Below are positions 34,884-43,096 of a DNA stretch of 64,000 nt, piece by piece. The notes beneath the pieces were generated by a model, which was given only the letters and a program-made list of their open reading frames with translations, was not told the DNA's origin and did no database searches. Within the stretch, counting starts at the first letter, position 1; each line of letters begins with the position of its first letter. The DNA lies in contig NZ_JAHVAP010000023.1 of the NCBI RefSeq assembly GCF_024721155.1, positions 1-64,000 on the forward strand. The letters are read 5' to 3'. Source of the stretch: Mucilaginibacter phenanthrenivorans (GTDB taxonomy: Bacteria > Bacteroidota > Bacteroidia > Sphingobacteriales > Sphingobacteriaceae). The position numbers and the translations under genes were made by a program.

Positions 34884-35462
34884 ATGCTTGAAGAAATAAG
34901 ACAAAAATATCCATCAGCCTACAACGCGATAAAAGTTGCTACGGAAGCGAGTGGTTTTACCATGCCATCGGAAGTATTGACTTGTTCATTACTTAAAACG
35001 CTGGCGGCATCAAAACCGGGTGGAAAGTTTTTGGAGCTGGGAACTGGTACAGGTTTGTCTACAACATGGATCTTAGACGGAATGGATGAATCATCAACAT
35101 TGATCTCGATCGATAATGATGAAACGGTTCTAAGCATCGCCAAAGAAAACCTTGGGGTTGATAAACGCTTAAAGCTAATCTGTGCCGATGGTGCCGACTG
35201 GATAAAGCAAAACGCCGCGCAAAAGTTCAGCTTTGTTTTTGCTGATGCGTGGCCTGGTAAATATTTGTTGCTGGATGAAGTGCTGAACATGCTTGAAAAA
35301 GGCGGCATTTATATTATTGACGATATGCTGCCGCAGGCAAACTGGCCCACCGGCCACGCCGAAAAGGCAACAGACCTGATCAGCTATTTGGATAGCCGTG
35401 AGGATATTATACTAACAAAAATGGGCTGGGCAACCGGCATTGTGATTATAACAAAAAAATAG
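34884..35462 (+). CDS. O-methyltransferase-like SAM enzyme
   Basis: The 192-residue protein has a class I SAM fold: LELGTGTGLSTTWIL (motif I), ISIDNDETVL (acidic end of strand 2), ICADGADWI and FVFADAWPGKY with the metal-binding Asp pattern of CcoAOMT-like O-methyltransferases. It lies between ilvN and ilvC on the same strand, so it is probably cotranscribed with the branched-chain genes, but no known step of that pathway needs a methyltransferase. Confidence 0.75.
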   Translation: MLEEIRQKYPSAYNAIKVATEASGFTMPSEVLTCSLLKTLAASKPGGKFLELGTGTGLSTTWILDGMDESSTLISIDNDETVLSIAKENLGVDKRLKLICADGADWIKQNAAQKFSFVFADAWPGKYLLLDEVLNMLEKGGIYIIDDMLPQANWPTGHAEKATDLISYLDSREDIILTKMGWATGIVIITKK

Positions 35463-35498
35463 GTGAAAGCTGAAAGGTAAAAGGCGAAAGGTTTCGCC
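35463..35498. repeat. Single-arm word repeat (GAAAGGTAAAAGGC type)
   Basis: GTGAAAGCTGAAAGGTAAAA then GGCGAAAGG lies directly after the methyltransferase stop. It is a tandem of GAAAG-like words without a matching inverted arm. Confidence 0.45.
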
Positions 35499-35551
35499 GG
35501 ATAATAGATAATAACAAAGGATTAAAATAAATTAAAACCACTTATAAATTC

Positions 35552-35586
35552 ACATCGGTGTAATCAAACAGAATCGGTGTAATCAA
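35552..35586 (+). repeat. ATCGGTGTAATC word spacer before ilvC
   Basis: ACATCGGTGTAATCAAACAG and AATCGGTGTAATCAAT are tandem copies ending 20 bases before the ilvC ATG. Confidence 0.6.
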
Positions 35587-35605
35587 TAAATAAAAATCAA
35601 AAACG

Positions 35606-36664
35606 ATGGCAAAATTAAATTTCGGCGGCACTGAAGAAAATGTAGTAACCCGCGAGGAGTTCCCTTTAGCAAAGGCACAGGAAGTATTAAAAAATGAAGT
35701 TGTAGCAGTAATTGGCTATGGCGTTCAGGGTCCTGGTCAGGCGCTTAATCAAAAAGACAATGGCATTAACGTAATAGTTGGTCAGCGTAAAGGCACAAAA
35801 ACATGGGATAAAGCAGTAAGCGACGGCTTTGTACCGGGAGAAACCCTTTTTGAAATTGAAGAGGCCCTTGAAAAAGGAACGGTTATTTGTTACCTGCTTA
35901 GCGATGCCGCCCAGATTGCATTATGGCCAACCGTTAAAAAACACTTAACCCCGGGTAAGGCATTGTACTTCTCTCACGGTTTCGGTATCACGTTTAACGA
36001 GCAAACAGGCATTATTCCTCCTGCTGATGTTGACGTATTTTTGGTTGCTCCTAAAGGATCGGGCACATCATTACGCCGCATGTTTTTACAGGGCCGCGGC
36101 TTAAACTCAAGCTACGCTATTTTCCAGGATGCTACAGGTAACGCATTTAACCGTGTTATTGCATTAGGAATTGCTGTAGGCAGCGGTTACCTATTCGAAA
36201 CCAACTTCAAAAAGGAAGTATACAGCGATTTAACCGGCGAGCGTGGTACGCTGATGGGTTGTATCCAGGGCATCTTTGCAGCTCAGTACGAAGTATTGCG
36301 AAAAAATGGTCACTCTCCGTCAGAATCATTTAACGAAACTGTTGAAGAGTTAACCCAATCGTTAATGCCATTGGTTGCAGAAAACGGTATGGACTGGATG
36401 TACGCCAATTGCTCAACCACAGCACAACGCGGTGCATTGGATTGGTGGAAGCGTTTCCGTGATGCTACCAAACCGGTATTTGAAGAATTATACAATAGTG
36501 TAGCAACAGGTGTTGAATCACAAAAATCAATTGACTCAAATAGCAAGGAAGATTACCGTGAGAAACTGGATGCTGAATTAAAAGAATTACGCGACAGCGA
36601 ATTATGGCAGGCAGGTAAAACTGTACGCAGCCTACGTCCGGAAAACCAGGTGGTAGAAGCGTAA
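35606..36664 (+). CDS. ilvC: Ketol-acid reductoisomerase
   Basis: The 352-residue enzyme isomerises and reduces acetolactate and acetohydroxybutyrate with NADPH. The nucleotide loop reads VIGYGVQGPGQALNQKDNG followed by VGQRKGT, and the knotted C-terminal domain has LFETNFKKEVYSDLTGERG with the metal-binding Asp and Glu. It resembles the class I-length enzymes found in Bacteroidota. Confidence 0.96.
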   Translation: MAKLNFGGTEENVVTREEFPLAKAQEVLKNEVVAVIGYGVQGPGQALNQKDNGINVIVGQRKGTKTWDKAVSDGFVPGETLFEIEEALEKGTVICYLLSDAAQIALWPTVKKHLTPGKALYFSHGFGITFNEQTGIIPPADVDVFLVAPKGSGTSLRRMFLQGRGLNSSYAIFQDATGNAFNRVIALGIAVGSGYLFETNFKKEVYSDLTGERGTLMGCIQGIFAAQYEVLRKNGHSPSESFNETVEELTQSLMPLVAENGMDWMYANCSTTAQRGALDWWKRFRDATKPVFEELYNSVATGVESQKSIDSNSKEDYREKLDAELKELRDSELWQAGKTVRSLRPENQVVEA

Positions 36665-36690
36665 ACCCTCTAACCCCCTGAAGGGGGAAT
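36665..36690. repeat. CCCCCTGAAGGGGG 3'-end element
   Basis: AACCCTCTAACCCCCTGAAG then GGGGAAT follows the ilvC stop codon directly; single, unpaired copy. Confidence 0.65.
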
Positions 36691-36702
36691 TAAAAAGATA
36701 GT

Positions 36703-36731
36703 ATAGCGATGGGTTTTATACCCATCGCTAT
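36703..36731. promoter_or_regulatory. 12-bp perfect hairpin between ilvC and the ABM gene
   Basis: ATAGCGATGGGT (36703-36714) pairs perfectly with ACCCATCGCTAT (36720-36731) over a 5-base loop. It ends 12 bases before the ATG at 36744 and has no T tract. It could attenuate readthrough, stabilise the upstream mRNA end or modulate translation of the next gene. Confidence 0.6.
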
Positions 36732-36743
36732 CAGATATAAAAA

Positions 36744-37031
36744 ATGATACTCGAAGTAGCCATATTAAATATAATCCCCGGCAGGGAGGATGCTTTTTTA
36801 AAGGCGTTTTCTGTAGCGCAGGGGATCATATCAAAAATGGCAGGCTATATCTCTCACCAGCTGAAAAGATGCATGGAGAATACAAGCCGCTTTATTTTGT
36901 TGGTTGAATGGGAAAAGCTCACCGACCACACAGAGGGCTTCAGAAGATCAGAAGAATACCAGGAATGGAAGGCGATGTTACATCATTTTTATAACCCATT
37001 TCCAACGGTTGAGCATTATGATGCCCCCTAA
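36744..37031 (+). CDS. ABM-domain (antibiotic biosynthesis monooxygenase-like) protein
   Basis: The 95-residue protein has the ferredoxin-like ABM pattern MILEVAILNIIPGREDAFLKAF ... FILLVEWEKLTDHTEGFRRSEEYQEWKAML. Relatives include small quinol monooxygenases and heme-degrading enzymes. The last two codons plus stop (GCC CCC TAA) are the start of a CCCCCT repeat element, so its C-terminal Ala-Pro is repeat-derived. Confidence 0.75.
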   Translation: MILEVAILNIIPGREDAFLKAFSVAQGIISKMAGYISHQLKRCMENTSRFILLVEWEKLTDHTEGFRRSEEYQEWKAMLHHFYNPFPTVEHYDAP

Positions 37032-37048
37032 CCCCCTAAAGGGGGAAT
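37023..37048. repeat. CCCCCTAAAGGGGG element containing a stop codon
   Basis: GCCCCCTAACCCCCTAAAGG then GGGAAT; the TAA at 37029-37031 ends the ABM-domain gene. Canonical form of the family, unpaired here. Confidence 0.72.
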
Positions 37049-37056
37049 GAAAAAAC

Positions 37057-37128
37057 GATGAAATCACGGGCGGTTTGTGAGATCATCAAATGACCAATCG
37101 GTGAAATCAATATCATCGGTGCAATCAT
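37057..37128 (+). repeat. ATCGGTGAAATC word spacer before the methyltransferase
   Basis: GATGAAATCACGGG, AATCGGTGAAATCAAT and ATCATCGGTGCAATCATA lie in tandem and end 7 bases before the ATG at 37135. Confidence 0.6.
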
Positions 37129-37134
37129 AATATT

Positions 37135-37890
37135 ATGAAGTGGAACGCAGAATTATATGACGATAAGCACTCCTTTGTATCACAATACGGAGAGAGCGTG
37201 CTTGAGCTGTTGGATATAAAACCGGGCGAGCAAATTCTCGACCTGGGTTGTGGTACCGGACATCTGGCTAACGAAATTAAAAAACACGGTGCTGAAGTTA
37301 CCGCAATAGATGCATCGCCCGAAATGATAGAGAAGGCGGAAAAGGAATTCCCGGATGTGAATTTTTCTGTTGCTGACGGGGCAAACTTTCATATCAACAA
37401 GGCATTCGACGCTGTTTTTTCGAACGCGGCCCTGCACTGGATGCACAAGGCGGACGATGTAATAAAATGCGTTTATGAAAACCTTAAACCTGGCGGCCGT
37501 TTTGTTGCCGAAATGGGAGGCAAGGGCAATATGGAGTACATGATAGCGGCAACGAAGCAGGTGCTTACAAAACATGGTTACAAAAACCTTGGCGAACGCA
37601 AGCTTTGGTATTTTCCTTCGTTAGGCGAATATACCAGCAAGCTGGAGGCACGTGGTTTCAGAGTAACTTATGCGATACACTTTGACAGGCCAACCCTGTT
37701 ACAGGATGGCAGGCTGGGTGTAACCAAGTGGCTTAATATGTTCGGTGATACTTATTTTGAAGGTATCAAAGGAGGAGAGATGCAGGAGATCTTATCAGAA
37801 ATAACCGATCTGCTTGAACCGCATTATAACCGGGACGGGCAATGGTTTTCTGACTACAAACGGTTAAGGTTTGTGGCGATAAAAGAGTAA
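37135..37890 (+). CDS. SAM-dependent methyltransferase, trans-aconitate methyltransferase-like
   Basis: The 251-residue class I methyltransferase has motif I ILDLGCGTGHLANEI, ASPEMIEKA, and the Tam-like segments FSNAALHWM and GRFVAEMGGKGN. Trans-aconitate methyltransferases act on aconitate-like tricarboxylates, and the yeast relative also methylates 3-isopropylmalate, the product of leuA-leuC chemistry encoded next door. That makes an isopropylmalate-type substrate plausible here, but only by context. Confidence 0.78.
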   Translation: MKWNAELYDDKHSFVSQYGESVLELLDIKPGEQILDLGCGTGHLANEIKKHGAEVTAIDASPEMIEKAEKEFPDVNFSVADGANFHINKAFDAVFSNAALHWMHKADDVIKCVYENLKPGGRFVAEMGGKGNMEYMIAATKQVLTKHGYKNLGERKLWYFPSLGEYTSKLEARGFRVTYAIHFDRPTLLQDGRLGVTKWLNMFGDTYFEGIKGGEMQEILSEITDLLEPHYNRDGQWFSDYKRLRFVAIKE

Positions 37891-37907
37891 AGAAGCAAAA
37901 AACTAAG

Positions 37908-37945
37908 AGCCGAAAACCTGGATTTAAACATCCGGGTTTAGGGCT
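37908..37945 (+). terminator. Hairpin after the Tam-like gene
   Basis: AAACCTGGAT pairs with ATCCGGGTTT (one G-T pair) over a 6-base loop, extended by AGCC/GGCT. It is followed by TTTACAAT, so it may reduce transcription into leuA. Confidence 0.5.
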
Positions 37946-38018
37946 TTACAATAAATAGATAAGCATTAACCGATGTTGGGCAAGATAACCGAACCCGCCA
38001 TCAAAAAAATAGAAGAAT

Positions 38019-39185
38019 ATGTTACACGATCCGAACCGCGTTTATGTTTTTGATACCACGCTTCGCGACGGCGAGCAGGTACCGGGCTGCCAGCTGACTA
38101 CCCCTGAAAAGATTGAGATAGCCAGGGAACTGGAGGCATTGGGCGTAGATATTATTGAAGCAGGTTTCCCGATCTCGAGTCCGGGGGATTTTCAGAGTGT
38201 TGTAGAGATCTCCAAATCGGTGTCACAGCCGATAGTTTGTGCCCTAACCCGCGCAAATAAAGGCGATATCGATGTGGCTGTTGAATCGCTTCAGTATGCT
38301 AAAAGACCGCGGATCCATACCGGGATAGGCTCGTCTGACATGCACATCAAAACCAAATTTAACAGCACCCGCGAGGAGATCCTTGTTCGTGCAGTTGAAG
38401 CCGTTAAGTACGCGAAGAAATCGGTTGAGGATATTGAGTTTTATGCGGAGGATGCCGGTCGTGCCGACATTCATTACCTGGCGCAAATGGTTGAGGCGGT
38501 TATTGCTGCCGGAGCCACCGTGGTAAACATCCCGGATACCAATGGCTATTGCCTGCCAAACCAGTATGGCGATAAGATCCGTTTCTTGAAGGAGAATGTT
38601 AAAAATATTGATAGGGCCATCATCTCGGTGCATTGCCATAATGATTTGGGTTTGGCTACAGCCAACTCAATTGCCGGCCTGCAAAACGGAGCAAGGCAGA
38701 TTGAAGGTACCATAAACGGTATTGGCGAACGTGCAGGCAATACATCCATTGAGGAAGTCGTCATGATCCTGAAGACACACCAGCTTGGTTTGCATACCAA
38801 CATTAATGCCCGCAATTTTTACGAGATCAGTCAGTTGGTGCGTACACAAATGCGGATGCCGGTACAGGCTAATAAAGCAATTGTTGGCAGCAATGCCTTT
38901 GCGCATAGCAGCGGCATTCACCAGGACGGTTTTTTAAAGAACCGCGAAAATTACGAGATCATCAGGCCGGAAGATGTAGGCTTCCCAAGCGCTACCATAG
39001 TGCTTACCGCCCGCAGCGGACGACACGCGCTGAAGCATCACCTGGAACGCCTTGGCTATAATTTGGATAAGGAAGAATTGGCAGATGCCTACAGGAACTT
39101 TCTGACCCTGGCCGATAGTAAATTGGATATTACCGACGAGGATTTGATCGTCCTGGCTACGTCGGCTAATATTTTACAAAAGTGA
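38019..39185 (+). CDS. leuA: 2-isopropylmalate synthase, short form
   Basis: The 388-residue protein has the HMGL-like barrel: TTLRDGEQVPG (13-23), EFYAEDAGRAD, ISVHCHNDLGLATANS with the metal-binding HxH and GIGERAGNTSIEE. It continues through the linker subdomain (FAHSSGIHQDGFL) but stops before the C-terminal LeuA regulatory domain present in enzymes of about 500 residues. It should therefore be insensitive to leucine unless a partner supplies that domain. It condenses 2-ketoisovalerate with acetyl-CoA. Confidence 0.93.
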   Translation: MLHDPNRVYVFDTTLRDGEQVPGCQLTTPEKIEIARELEALGVDIIEAGFPISSPGDFQSVVEISKSVSQPIVCALTRANKGDIDVAVESLQYAKRPRIHTGIGSSDMHIKTKFNSTREEILVRAVEAVKYAKKSVEDIEFYAEDAGRADIHYLAQMVEAVIAAGATVVNIPDTNGYCLPNQYGDKIRFLKENVKNIDRAIISVHCHNDLGLATANSIAGLQNGARQIEGTINGIGERAGNTSIEEVVMILKTHQLGLHTNINARNFYEISQLVRTQMRMPVQANKAIVGSNAFAHSSGIHQDGFLKNRENYEIIRPEDVGFPSATIVLTARSGRHALKHHLERLGYNLDKEELADAYRNFLTLADSKLDITDEDLIVLATSANILQK

Positions 39186-39209
39186 ATTACAAATAAGCAA
39201 TTATAAAAA

Positions 39210-40616
39210 ATGAGCAAGACATTATTTGATAAGGTTTGGGACACACATGTGATCCGCAAAATTGAAGGAGGTCCCGATGTATTATTCATCGACCGCCACC
39301 TTATCCATGAAGTTACAAGCCCGGTGGCCTTTTTAGGATTAAAGACCCGGGGCATCAGCGTTTTATACCCTGACCGTACATTTGCTACGGCAGATCATAA
39401 CACGCCTACTATAAACCAGCATTTACCGGTGGCTGACCCGCTTTCTGCCAACCAGCTGGATGCGCTTGAATCAAATTCAAAGGAATATGGTATCAGCTAT
39501 TGGGGATTAGGTCACCAGAAGAATGGTATTGTTCACGTTGTTGGGCCGGAGTACGGAATTACCCAACCCGGTGCAACCATTGTTTGCGGCGATTCGCATA
39601 CTTCAACGCACGGTGCCTTCGGTGCTATTGCCTTTGGGATCGGTACATCCGAAGTGGAGATGGTTCTTGCTACCCAATGTATCATGCAGCCTAAGCCTAA
39701 AAAAATGCGCATTAATGTTAATGGCAAATTAGGTGTTGGCGTTACGCCAAAGGATGTTGCCTTGTTCATCATTTCAAAACTGACCACCTCAGGTGCTACA
39801 GGTTATTTTGTAGAGTACGCAGGTGATGTGTTTGAAAACATGAGCATGGAAGGCCGCATGACGGTATGTAATTTGAGTATTGAGATGGGTGCCCGTGGCG
39901 GTATGATAGCCCCTGACGAAACCACCATCGACTACGTAAAAGGCCGCGAGTTTAGCCCTAAGGGCGAAGCGTGGGACAGGGCATTAGCTTACTACAAAAC
40001 ACTGAAGACTGATGCCGATGCTGTTTTTGATAAGGAATTAACTTTTGCAGGTTCGGAAATTGAGCCGATGATAACTTATGGAACCAACCCGGGTATGGGT
40101 ATGGGCATCTCGCACGATATTCCTGATGCAGCACACGTTGAAGGCGGTGCGGCAACCTACGAGAAATCGCTAAACTATATGGGTTTCCACGAAGGAGACT
40201 CAATGATAGGGAAACCTGTTGATTTTGTGTTTGTGGGTAGCTGTACCAACGGCCGCATTGAGGATTTTCGCGCATTTACCTCGCTTGTAAAAGGCCGGCA
40301 CAAAGCGGATAACGTTACTGCATGGCTGGTACCCGGCTCGCATATTGTGGAATCGCAGATTAAGGAAGAAGGTTTGTTGGATATTTTAACCGAAGCCGGT
40401 TTCTCATTGCGTCAGCCAGGCTGTTCAGCTTGTTTGGCTATGAATGATGATAAGGTTCCGGCAGGTAAATATGCTGTAAGTACCTCGAACAGGAACTTTG
40501 AAGGCCGCCAGGGACCCGGTGCGCGCACCATGCTGGCAAGTCCGCTGGTTGCTGCCGCTGCCGCTGTTACAGGCGTGGTTACAGACCCGAGAACATTAAT
40601 AGAAGAACTGGTTTAG
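39210..40616 (+). CDS. leuC: 3-isopropylmalate dehydratase large subunit
   Basis: The 468-residue aconitase-family protein carries the 4Fe-4S ligands Cys in VGSCTNGRIEDFR and the pair in QPGCSACLAMNDD, plus GDSHTSTHGAFGAIAFGIGTSEVEMVLA. It isomerises 2- to 3-isopropylmalate with LeuD, encoded next. Confidence 0.97.
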   Translation: MSKTLFDKVWDTHVIRKIEGGPDVLFIDRHLIHEVTSPVAFLGLKTRGISVLYPDRTFATADHNTPTINQHLPVADPLSANQLDALESNSKEYGISYWGLGHQKNGIVHVVGPEYGITQPGATIVCGDSHTSTHGAFGAIAFGIGTSEVEMVLATQCIMQPKPKKMRINVNGKLGVGVTPKDVALFIISKLTTSGATGYFVEYAGDVFENMSMEGRMTVCNLSIEMGARGGMIAPDETTIDYVKGREFSPKGEAWDRALAYYKTLKTDADAVFDKELTFAGSEIEPMITYGTNPGMGMGISHDIPDAAHVEGGAATYEKSLNYMGFHEGDSMIGKPVDFVFVGSCTNGRIEDFRAFTSLVKGRHKADNVTAWLVPGSHIVESQIKEEGLLDILTEAGFSLRQPGCSACLAMNDDKVPAGKYAVSTSNRNFEGRQGPGARTMLASPLVAAAAAVTGVVTDPRTLIEELV

Positions 40617-40619
40617 TGT

Positions 40620-40651
40620 TAGAGATCAGAGGCTGGAGATCAGAGATTAAG
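40620..40651. repeat. Single-arm word repeat (GAGATCAGAGGCTG type)
   Basis: TAGAGATCAGAGGCTGGAGA then TCAGAGATTAAG follows the leuC stop; the same word occurs after the citramalate-synthase-like gene at 42956-42983. No inverted partner arm is present at either place. Confidence 0.5.
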
Positions 40652-40661
40652 AAAAAAATAG

Positions 40662-40695
40662 TAATCGGTGAAATCAATCCTCATCGGTGAAATCA
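40662..40695 (+). repeat. ATCGGTGAAATC word spacer before leuD
   Basis: TAATCGGTGAAATCAATCCT and CATCGGTGAAATCAAA are tandem copies ending 14 bases before the leuD ATG. Confidence 0.62.
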
Positions 40696-40708
40696 AAAAA
40701 ATAATAGA

Positions 40709-41305
40709 ATGGCTTACGATAAATTTAATATACTGACAAGCACTGCGGTTCCGCTTCCGATAGAGAATATCGATACCGACCAGATCATCCCGGCCCGCTT
40801 TTTAAAGGCTACGGAACGCGTTGGTTTCGGTGATAACCTATTCCGTGACTGGAGATACAATGCCGACAATACCCCGAAAACAGATTTTGTATTAAACAAC
40901 CCGATCTACAGCGGCAAAATATTGGTTGGCGGTAAAAACTTTGGTTCCGGCTCATCAAGGGAGCACGCTGCATGGGCTATTTACGATTATGGCTTCAGGT
41001 GCGTGGTATCCAGCTTTTTTGCGGATATCTTCAGGAATAACTGCTTAAACATCGGCGTGTTGCCGGTACAGGTTAGCCCGGAGTTTGCTGACAAAATTTT
41101 TTCGGCAATTATAGCCGATCCAAAAACAGAACTTGAAGTGAACCTGCCTGATCAAACCATCACGCTTTTAGCTACCGGCGAAAAGGAAACCTTCGTGATT
41201 AGCCCGTACAAAAAAGATAACATGATCAATGGCTTTGACGATATTGATTACCTGCAGAGCATAAAGGGAGAAATTGAAGAATTTGCTTCAAATCTGCCGC
41301 TTTAG
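40709..41305 (+). CDS. leuD: 3-isopropylmalate dehydratase small subunit
   Basis: The 198-residue swivel-domain subunit shows NIDTDQIIPARFLK near the start and the substrate-binding GGKNFGSGSSREHAAWA. It pairs with LeuC. Length is normal. Confidence 0.97.
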   Translation: MAYDKFNILTSTAVPLPIENIDTDQIIPARFLKATERVGFGDNLFRDWRYNADNTPKTDFVLNNPIYSGKILVGGKNFGSGSSREHAAWAIYDYGFRCVVSSFFADIFRNNCLNIGVLPVQVSPEFADKIFSAIIADPKTELEVNLPDQTITLLATGEKETFVISPYKKDNMINGFDDIDYLQSIKGEIEEFASNLPL

Positions 41306-41310
41306 AAAAT

Positions 41311-41409
41311 AGATACAAGAATTCAAGAGTCAGGAATCAAGAGTAAGGAAAGAAGTTAATAAAAGAATGGGAGCTTTCTTGATTCTTGACTCTTACTGTC
41401 TTGACTCCC
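41311..41409. repeat. Word inverted repeat K (AAGAGTCAGGAATC type)
   Basis: The left arm ACAAGAATTCAAGAGTCAGG then AATCAAGAGTAAGGAAAG is mirrored by CTTTCTTGATTCTTGACTCT then TACTGTCTTGACTCCC. It starts six bases after the leuD stop codon and shares its words with repeats A and B. Confidence 0.75.
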
Positions 41410-41436
41410 AACAACCAGCCTAATACATCCACTACA

Positions 41437-42954
41437 ATGGAAAAAAGGAAATTAGAAATAATGGACACTACGCTTCGCGATGGAGAACAAACCTCGGGCG
41501 TGTCTTTTTCCATTTCAGAAAAATTAACCATAACTCAGCTCTTACTGGAAGAGCTCAATGTCGACAGGGTTGAGATCGCCTCTGCCCGTGTATCCGACGG
41601 GGAATTCAATGCCGTTAAAAGCATTTTGATCTGGGCCGAGGAAAACGGCTATTCTGATCGCATCGAAGTATTGTCGTTTGTTGATAACGGCGTTTCCATC
41701 GACTGGATGGTGAACTCTGGGGTTAAGGTTCAGAATCTGTTAACCAAGGGCTCGCTAAACCATTTAATCCATCAGCTTAAAAAAACTCCCGAACAACATT
41801 TTGCCGAAATTGCCCATGTAATTGAACTTGCGCAAAGCAAGGGCATAGCTACCAATGTTTATTTGGAGGATTGGAGTAATGGTATGCGCAACTCACCGGA
41901 GTACGTGTACCAATACCTGGATTTCATTACCAAACAACCAGTAAAAAGGATTTTATTGCCCGATACGCTTGGCGTGTTAACCCCCGCTGAAACCGCTAAG
42001 TTTTTAACTGATTTGATCGGTAAATACCCGGGCGTTCATTTTGATTTCCATGCGCATAACGATTATGACTTAGGTACAGCCAACGTTTTGGAAGCTGTAA
42101 AGGCAGGCGTTAGTGGCCTACACCTAACCGTAAACGGTATGGGCGAGCGTGCAGGTAATGCCGCCATGGCCAGCGCCGTTGCTGTTATAAATGATTTTGC
42201 ACCTGAAGTTGAAATAGGCGTTAAGGAATCATCTATTTATACAGTAAGCAAGCTGGTTGAAACGTTTTCGGGCGTAAGAATCCCGTCTAACAAGCCAATT
42301 GTTGGCGATAATGTGTTTACCCAAACAGCCGGTATCCATGCGGATGGCGACAACAAAAACAACCTGTACTTTAACGACCTGCTCCCTGAACGCTTCGGCA
42401 GGAAACGGGAATATGCCTTGGGCAAAACATCCGGTAAAGCCAATATTGAAAAGAACCTGCAGGAACTTGGCCTAAAGCTAAATGACGCCGACCTAAAGAA
42501 GGTTACTCAGCGTGTTATAGAGTTAGGAGATAAAAAGGAAACCGTAACAAAAGAAGACCTGCCCTACATTATTTCGGATGTGCTGGATAGCAGCCTTTAT
42601 GAAGAAAAGGTTGTCGTAGAATCGTACGTTTTAACAAATGCTATGGGCTTGCGTCCATCTGCCACTATTGCGGTGAAGATAGACGGGGAGAAGTTTGAAG
42701 AAAATGCGCAGGGCGATGGCCAGTTTGATGCTTTTATGAAGGCGCTGGCAAAGGTTTATGATAAAAAGGAAAGACGCTTACCAAAGCTGATAGATTACGC
42801 CGTACGGATAGCCCCAGGCAGTAGCTCCGATGCGCTTTGCGAGACCATCATCACCTGGAAAACCGATACCAAAAAATTCATAACCAGGGGATTGGATTCC
42901 GATCAAACGGTTTGCGCTATCAAGGCAACACAGAAGATGCTGAATATCATATAG
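41437..42954 (+). CDS. cimA: (R)-citramalate synthase-like / LeuA-type synthase with regulatory domain
   Basis: I start at 41437 (MEKRKLEIMDTTLRDGEQTSG), since the upstream 17 codons lie in word repeat K. The 505-residue protein has the HMGL barrel, linker and a C-terminal LeuA-type regulatory domain (about 390-505). It closely resembles what I recall of Leptospira citramalate synthase, including SARVS, NLLTKGSL and NVYLEDWSNG; Tyr and Glu in the last motif correspond to the pyruvate-pocket Tyr144 and Glu146 of that enzyme. Citramalate synthase joins pyruvate and acetyl-CoA and, with leuCD and leuB, makes 2-ketobutyrate for isoleucine without threonine. A second isopropylmalate synthase is the alternative. 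Confidence 0.72.
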   Translation: MEKRKLEIMDTTLRDGEQTSGVSFSISEKLTITQLLLEELNVDRVEIASARVSDGEFNAVKSILIWAEENGYSDRIEVLSFVDNGVSIDWMVNSGVKVQNLLTKGSLNHLIHQLKKTPEQHFAEIAHVIELAQSKGIATNVYLEDWSNGMRNSPEYVYQYLDFITKQPVKRILLPDTLGVLTPAETAKFLTDLIGKYPGVHFDFHAHNDYDLGTANVLEAVKAGVSGLHLTVNGMGERAGNAAMASAVAVINDFAPEVEIGVKESSIYTVSKLVETFSGVRIPSNKPIVGDNVFTQTAGIHADGDNKNNLYFNDLLPERFGRKREYALGKTSGKANIEKNLQELGLKLNDADLKKVTQRVIELGDKKETVTKEDLPYIISDVLDSSLYEEKVVVESYVLTNAMGLRPSATIAVKIDGEKFEENAQGDGQFDAFMKALAKVYDKKERRLPKLIDYAVRIAPGSSSDALCETIITWKTDTKKFITRGLDSDQTVCAIKATQKMLNII

Positions 42955-42955
42955 A

Positions 42956-42983
42956 GATCAGCGGCTGGTGATCAGAGGTTAGT
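42956..42983. repeat. Single-arm word repeat (GATCAGCGGCTGGT type)
   Basis: GATCAGCGGCTGGTGATCAG then AGGTTAG follows the stop codon of the citramalate-synthase-like gene; related to 40620-40651. Confidence 0.45.
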
Positions 42984-43096
42984 TAAAACAGATGTATTAA
43001 TTAAAATTGTCATACGTCTAAAAAATAACAACTTTGTGGTTCTGAACGAAGCGAGGAATTACAAGGAAAAGTTTACTAAATACAAACACAAAATAA

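Noticed and set aside
32362..36664. T-box or other riboswitch in the ilv spacers
   Set aside because: No T-box sequence, specifier stem or known riboswitch core was seen; the spacers are explained by repeated words and hairpins.
37973..38053. Small ORF MLGKITEPAIKKIEEYV overlapping the leuA start
   Set aside because: It looks protein-like but is only 26 codons and out of frame with the well-conserved leuA start; no family is recognised.
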